A DNA stretch of 64,000 bases, from contig CM044310.1 of NCBI GenBank assembly GCA_024291935.2, positions 120,228,213 to 120,292,212 on the forward strand, given 5' to 3'. Positions 43,470 through 64,000 of this stretch are shown piece after piece; position 1 is the first letter of the stretch; each line of letters opens with the position of its first letter. The notes beneath the pieces are model-generated. The model saw only the letters and a program-made list of their open reading frames with translations, did not search any database and was not told the DNA's origin. A program made the translations under genes and the position numbers. This stretch comes from Okapia johnstoni (taxonomy: Eukaryota > Chordata > Mammalia > Artiodactyla > Giraffidae).

Positions 43470-43914
43470 ACTACGTTGCCCAGAAGTCTCAGCGCCTCGT
43501 GTTTGCGCCGGTACTGGGCCAATGACAGCCGAGGACGGGGGCGGGACTTCCGGGCCTTTTAACGCTTGTGCGTCATCAGTCGGTGTCCAGTTCATGGCTG
43601 GGGCTGTGGGGACTGAGAAGCCGGCGCGGCTGGAAAGGCCGGTGAGGAAGCTGTGTCTCACCTCTGCGTGGGTCAGTGTACGAGCCTGACATCCGCCGCG
43701 GGTCCTCCGTCACGAGGGTGTCTCCTGAGTGCCCGCCAGGGTCCCGACCCGTCCCCACAGCTCTGACGCGACAGCCTGGGCCTCCGCGCCTGGGCTACTG
43801 AGGCTCGGAGAGCGACGGTCCGCCGGGGTCTCCCCGCCCTAGGCAGGAGCCGGGCGGCGGGCGGTGAGTCCTGGAGCCGCCTCTGCGGCCCCACGCTCTC
43901 CACAAGGCCTCGTG
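43470..43914 (+). promoter_or_regulatory. CpG-rich promoter of the ZNF460-like gene
   Basis: Motifs in order are a ZNF143/SBS-like actacgttgcccagaagtc near 43470-43488, a CCAAT box at 43519-43523, an ETS-like acttccgg at 43546-43553 and a gcgtcatc element near 43570. A long CpG-rich 5' UTR leads to the start codon. There is no TATA box. The same ordered set occurs before the ZNF805-like gene. Confidence 0.65.
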
Positions 43915-60430
<16,516 letters not shown>

Positions 60431-60433
60431 CTT

Positions 60434-60646
60434 TGCTTCCGTAGTAGCTCAGACAGTAAAGCATCCGCCTGCCGTGCAGGAGACCTGGGTTCGATCCCTG
60501 GGTTGGGAAGATCCTCTGGAGCAGGAACTGGCAGCCCACTCCAGTATTCTTGCCTGGAGAATTTCATGGACAGAGGAGCCTGGTGGGCTACAGTCCATGG
60601 GGTTACAAAGAGTCGGACATGACTGAGCAGCTAACACACACACCTT
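60434..60646 (+). mobile_element. Bov-tA SINE
   Basis: A sense copy: cgtagtagctcagacagtaa to gtcggacatgactgagcagc, then an (AC)n tail. Confidence 0.88.
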
Positions 60647-60858
60647 TGTTCTACAGTCTCTACCCTTGAGTAGCCTGTGTCTTTATGAGAAATATGAAGG
60701 CTTGATTTACAATACGCTTTCATATTTAAGGAGATAAAGATGTATGTATGAATGTACCCATTTTAATGAAATGATTGATATTTTTGAAACAATGTGTCAT
60801 GTGTCGTTAACCAGCCAACATTCATACTTAATCTATTTATCTTTTTGTTTGTCTGTAG

Positions 60859-61005
60859 GGTAAGGAGGACAGTGTAACTGTGCAACCTTCCCAGATGAAT
60901 CCCAGTTCTTCCCTCGATTCCTTGTTAGAGAGGCTTCACGAACACTTCAGTGATTTTCTAGAGGTTGAATTGCAGCCACAACAAAACAAAACACAGTTAA
61001 ATTAA
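60859..61005 (+). other. Candidate orphan terminal exon (48 codons), weak
   Basis: A strong acceptor-like tract (ctttttgtttgtctgtag) precedes an open frame of 48 codons: GKEDSVTVQPSQMNP, then SLDSLLERLHEHFSDFLE, ending TQLN and TAA. An AATAAA follows at 61083. It is not present after the paralogous gene. I do not recognise the peptide, and a frame of this length can occur by chance. Confidence 0.25.
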
Positions 61006-61082
61006 GCTAAATGATAGCAGTACATTCCGAGAAGGAATCTCATTTTTAATCTTACAAAAGATTGTGTGGAGATTCACTGTCA

Positions 61083-61088
61083 AATAAA
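61083..61088 (+). terminator. ZNF460: Candidate polyadenylation signal after the ZNF460-like gene
   Basis: AATAAA in tgtcaaataaagtgac, about 1.34 kb after the stop codon. It is the first clear signal I noticed downstream. Confidence 0.45.
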
Positions 61089-62258
61089 GTGACTAGAATT
61101 TTACCGAATGAAATGAGCTTGTGTCAGCACAGGTACAGATGAGTTCCACAAGTGGCGCCATTGGCTTTGTCCCAGTATAAGGACTAATGACTAATATCAT
61201 TTGTCAAGGTATTTTGAGATTCCTTCCTTTTATTTTTTTAAGCAACATGTGATAGTATTACCTCACGTTAAGAAATATTCTGTATAGAAAGACATAAAAA
61301 TAATCATGTATTCACTCTGAACCCTTCTCAGGGCTTTTCAGATGACTGCATGTCTAGTTCTGTATGGCCATTATAGGCCATATCATTTCTGTTGTGTTAA
61401 TCTATGGCATTATTGTGAAGACCACTCGATGCTTTTCATGTCTTGTCTAAGAAGTCTTCAGCAAGCTCTAGGTTCTTAAATTTCTGATACGTGTTGAGTT
61501 ACTTTTTGTATTAACTGTGCAGTTTAGGTTGTGTTTTTTTTTGCGTGAGGATGTTCAGTGGTTCTGGCACCATTTGAATAGTTGAAAAGACTATCCTGCC
61601 TCTATTGAACTGAACTTAGAAAAAAAAAATCTGTTGGGCAGATTAATTTTTGGACTGTTTCTGAGTTCTTTATGCTATCCTACTGATCTGTGTATTTAAA
61701 CCTCTGCTCATACATTATCTTGAATACTGTAGCTATCATTAAATCTTAAAATTGGATAAAGTACTTCCATCTTCTTTATAGTTTTTTTTTTTTTTTTATA
61801 TAGTTTTTAAAGTTGATTTAGCTTCTCATGTCAATTTTTCCTTTGGTTTTCTGTATAAGTTTTAACATGTGCTGGTCTATCTATTAAAAACATCTTGTGG
61901 GATTTTTGTAGAAATTCCATTAATCTATGGATCATTTTGGTGAGATTTGGCGTCTTTATTATGTTGAGCCTTCCATTCCATGAACATGGTATGTCTGTCC
62001 ATTTATTTGTATCTTTGATTTATTTCATAAGTGTTTTATAATTTTCAGCTTAGAGATCCTGAACATATTTTGTTAGGTTTTTATTGAGTTTTTAACTTCA
62101 GTTTTCTCATTGTCATTACTGCTATTGAGAAATATATTTAATTTTTATATGTTGACTTTGTATCCTATGCCTGTGCTGGACTCATTTATTAGTTCTAGCA
62201 AGTTTGTTTGTTGGCAGATTCCTCAGGATTTTCTTCATAAGCAATAATGTTATCTATC

Positions 62259-62785
62259 TGCAGCTCAGCTCAGATGGTAAATAAAGAATTTGCCTGCAAA
62301 GCAGGGGGCCCAGGTTCGATCGCTAGGTTGGGAAGATCCCTGGAGCAAGAAATGGCACCCCACTCCAGTATTCTTTTTTTTTTTTTTTTCCACTCCAATA
62401 TTCTTGCCTGGAGAATCCTGTGGATGGAGGAGCCTGGTGGGCTGCTGTCCATGGGGTCGCACAGAGTCGGACACGACTGAAGCGATTTAGCACGCATGCA
62501 TGCATTGGAAAAGGAAATGGCAACCCACTCCAGTACTCTTGCCTGGAAAATCCCATGGACGGAGGAGCCTGGTGGGCTACAGTCCGTGGGGTCGCTAGGA
62601 GTCGGACACGACTGAGTGACTTCACTTTCACTTTTCACTTTCATGCATTGGAGAAGGAAACGGAACCCACTCCAGTACTCTTGCCTGGAGAACCCCAGGG
62701 ACGGAGAAGCCTGGTGGGCTGCAGTCCATGGGGTCGCACAGAGCCAGACACGACTGAAGCGACTTGGCTGCCGCTGCTAGGTGTA
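62259..62785 (+). mobile_element. Bov-tA followed by BOV-A2 dimer
   Basis: The tRNA-like head (cagctcagatggtaaataaa, ggttcgatcgctaggttggg) is at 62262. Three BovA bodies end at about 62487, 62620 and 62765 (gtcggacacgactga or a close variant). A T-run at 62366-62387 splits the first body. The end carries a degenerate GCT repeat (gctgccgctgct). Confidence 0.85.
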
Positions 62786-62938
62786 TCCCTTTTATTTCCT
62801 TTTCCTTTCTTCATTCTGCTCGCTAGGATTTCCAGTACAGTGTTGAATAGAGGTGATGAAAGAGGACGCCCATGTCTTGTTCTTAATGTTAAGGGGAAAG
62901 CATTCAGTGTTGCTTGATCATTGAATAAGATGACAGTG

Positions 62939-62982
62939 TGGGTTTTTATACGACTGAGCGGCTGAACTGATGGGTTTTTATA
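62939..62982 (+). mobile_element. 20-bp BovB/BovA 3'-terminal insertion with 12-bp target duplication
   Basis: cgactgagcggctgaactga (62951-62970) is flanked by perfect tgggtttttata at 62939-62950 and 62971-62982, inside L1 text. The insert matches the 3' terminus shared by BovB and the BovA-type SINEs. Confidence 0.88.
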
Positions 62983-63480
62983 TAGATGTTTTAAAATTGA
63001 GTTTGGTAGGTTTCCCTCCTCATTTGCAAAGAGCTTTCATTATGAATTGGTGTTGAATTTTGTCAAATACCTTTTCTCTTTCACCTGATGCAATCATACG
63101 ACTTTTCTTCTGTAGCCTGTTTACATGATGGATTGTCTGACTGGATTTGAATGTTGACCCAGCCTTGCATTTCTGCAGTAAACCCTGTAGTTATAGAATA
63201 TGGAACACACACACACACACATACTCCTTTTGCCAGTATTTTGTTGAGAAATTTTATGTGTAAAATCATGAACATATTGGCCTATACATAGTTTGTTTAT
63301 TTTTTTGGAACTCCTGTCTGAATAATACTGGCCTCCCAAAATGAACTTTGAGTGTTTCTCCCTTTTTCCCTCCCAGCCTGGTTGAGATTTTGAGAGTTGG
63401 TTTTATTTCTTCTCTAAATATTTGGTAGAACTCTCTGGTGAAACCATTTTGGCCTGGAGATTCCATTTAATGGAATTCAT

Positions 63481-64000
63481 TAACTGTACTTCATGAGAAT
63501 ATGTAGGGATGTCATTAGCTTTGATACATTGTAAAGCAAAGTTTCAAGTTGAATATCTTATGATTTAAAAACAGCAAAATTATGCTTTGAATAATAGGAC
63601 TTGAGCACTTTAAAGGACCATAGAGACCCTCTTCAATTTAATGATTAGAAAACTGAGGTGCAGAGAAGTCAGGTTACTAGTGCAAGCCCATATTCTCAAG
63701 ATAAGGCCAGATTGTGTCCGTTTCTCCTAGCCTGTTGGAATTCTGCCCTTTGTACTGCTTATAAAAAGCCCTATCCAGTTGGCATTGAGGATGGATGTGA
63801 TTATTTTCAAAAAGCACATTTTGATGATCTTTGCTTCCTGCAGGCATAGGTTATTTTTCTAACAATTTCAAGCACATCTTTAGATGTTTTCATTCACATC
63901 TGTTACTAATCTGTGTCCTGTTTTATTTCATCCTATGCAAATTAGAGATTTTTTTTTTATGGTCCTGTGTATTGTCAGTTTTATATATACGTATTTTGTG
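63481..64000. other. Unassigned sequence to window end
   Basis: A MIR-like patch (antisense) may lie at 63635-63690 (tgattagaaaactgaggtgc). No gene is supported. Confidence 0.35.

Larger units (their letters stand above)
61500..63480 (-). mobile_element. Old L1 LINE block with nested SINEs
   Basis: L1 ORF2 on the minus strand: attaatctatggatcatttt, ccattccatgaacatggtat, gttgactttgtatcctatgc and tgtttctccctttttccctc. It is interrupted by a Bov-tA plus BOV-A2 cluster (62259-62785) and a 20-bp insertion (62951-62970). Confidence 0.78.

Overview
This window is nuclear DNA from a ruminant, most likely a bovid (cattle, sheep, goat or a relative). It carries BovB LINEs (one essentially full length), many Bov-tA and BOV-A SINEs, and tRNA-derived CHR SINEs of the whale/hippo/ruminant clade. 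Genes are split into short exons with GT-AG introns. I see no bacterial operon, CRISPR array or free virus. The gene order AURKC, then a ZNF264/ZNF805-type gene, then a ZNF460-like gene, all on the + strand, matches the order I know from human 19q13.43.

Three protein-coding genes can be assembled exon by exon with consistent splice phases. (1) AURKC, 12995-16464, has seven coding exons and encodes a 304-residue Aurora-type Ser/Thr kinase with every catalytic motif present. (2) A KRAB C2H2 zinc-finger gene, ZNF805-like, has coding exons at 19263-19292, 22025-22151, 26116-26211 and 33165-34795 (627 residues, 13 fingers). (3) A second KRAB C2H2 gene, ZNF460-like, has coding exons at 43915-43944, 49805-49931, 55078-55173 and 58373-59742 (540 residues, 12 fingers). 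It has a degenerate KRAB-B box, and a stop codon replaces the first zinc-binding cysteine of what used to be finger 13. The two ZNF genes are tandem paralogues: their promoters, exon lengths, splice phases, parts of their introns and their 3' UTRs all align. A further paralogous pair is two decayed KRAB-A exons at about 704-822 and 42220-42343.

Between the genes the sequence is mostly retrotransposons. A BovB of about 3.37 kb with a target-site duplication lies at 5441-8806, and a second, damaged BovB lies in the same orientation at about 44522-47690. Old L1/HAL1-type sequence on the minus strand fills 27180-32720, 35640-39190, 51790-53960 and 61500-63480. Several minisatellites have grown inside introns or old L1s.

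The kinase is expected to act in germ-cell (meiotic) chromosome segregation. The two KRAB-ZNF proteins are expected to be nuclear, sequence-specific repressors acting through TRIM28. I found no undescribed molecular system. The most interesting observations are evolutionary: a shared L1/BovB nested junction at two inverted sites, a 20-bp retroinsertion with a 12-bp target duplication, a BovB fragment ending at the AURKC core promoter, and the ongoing decay and remodelling of the ZNF460-like gene.
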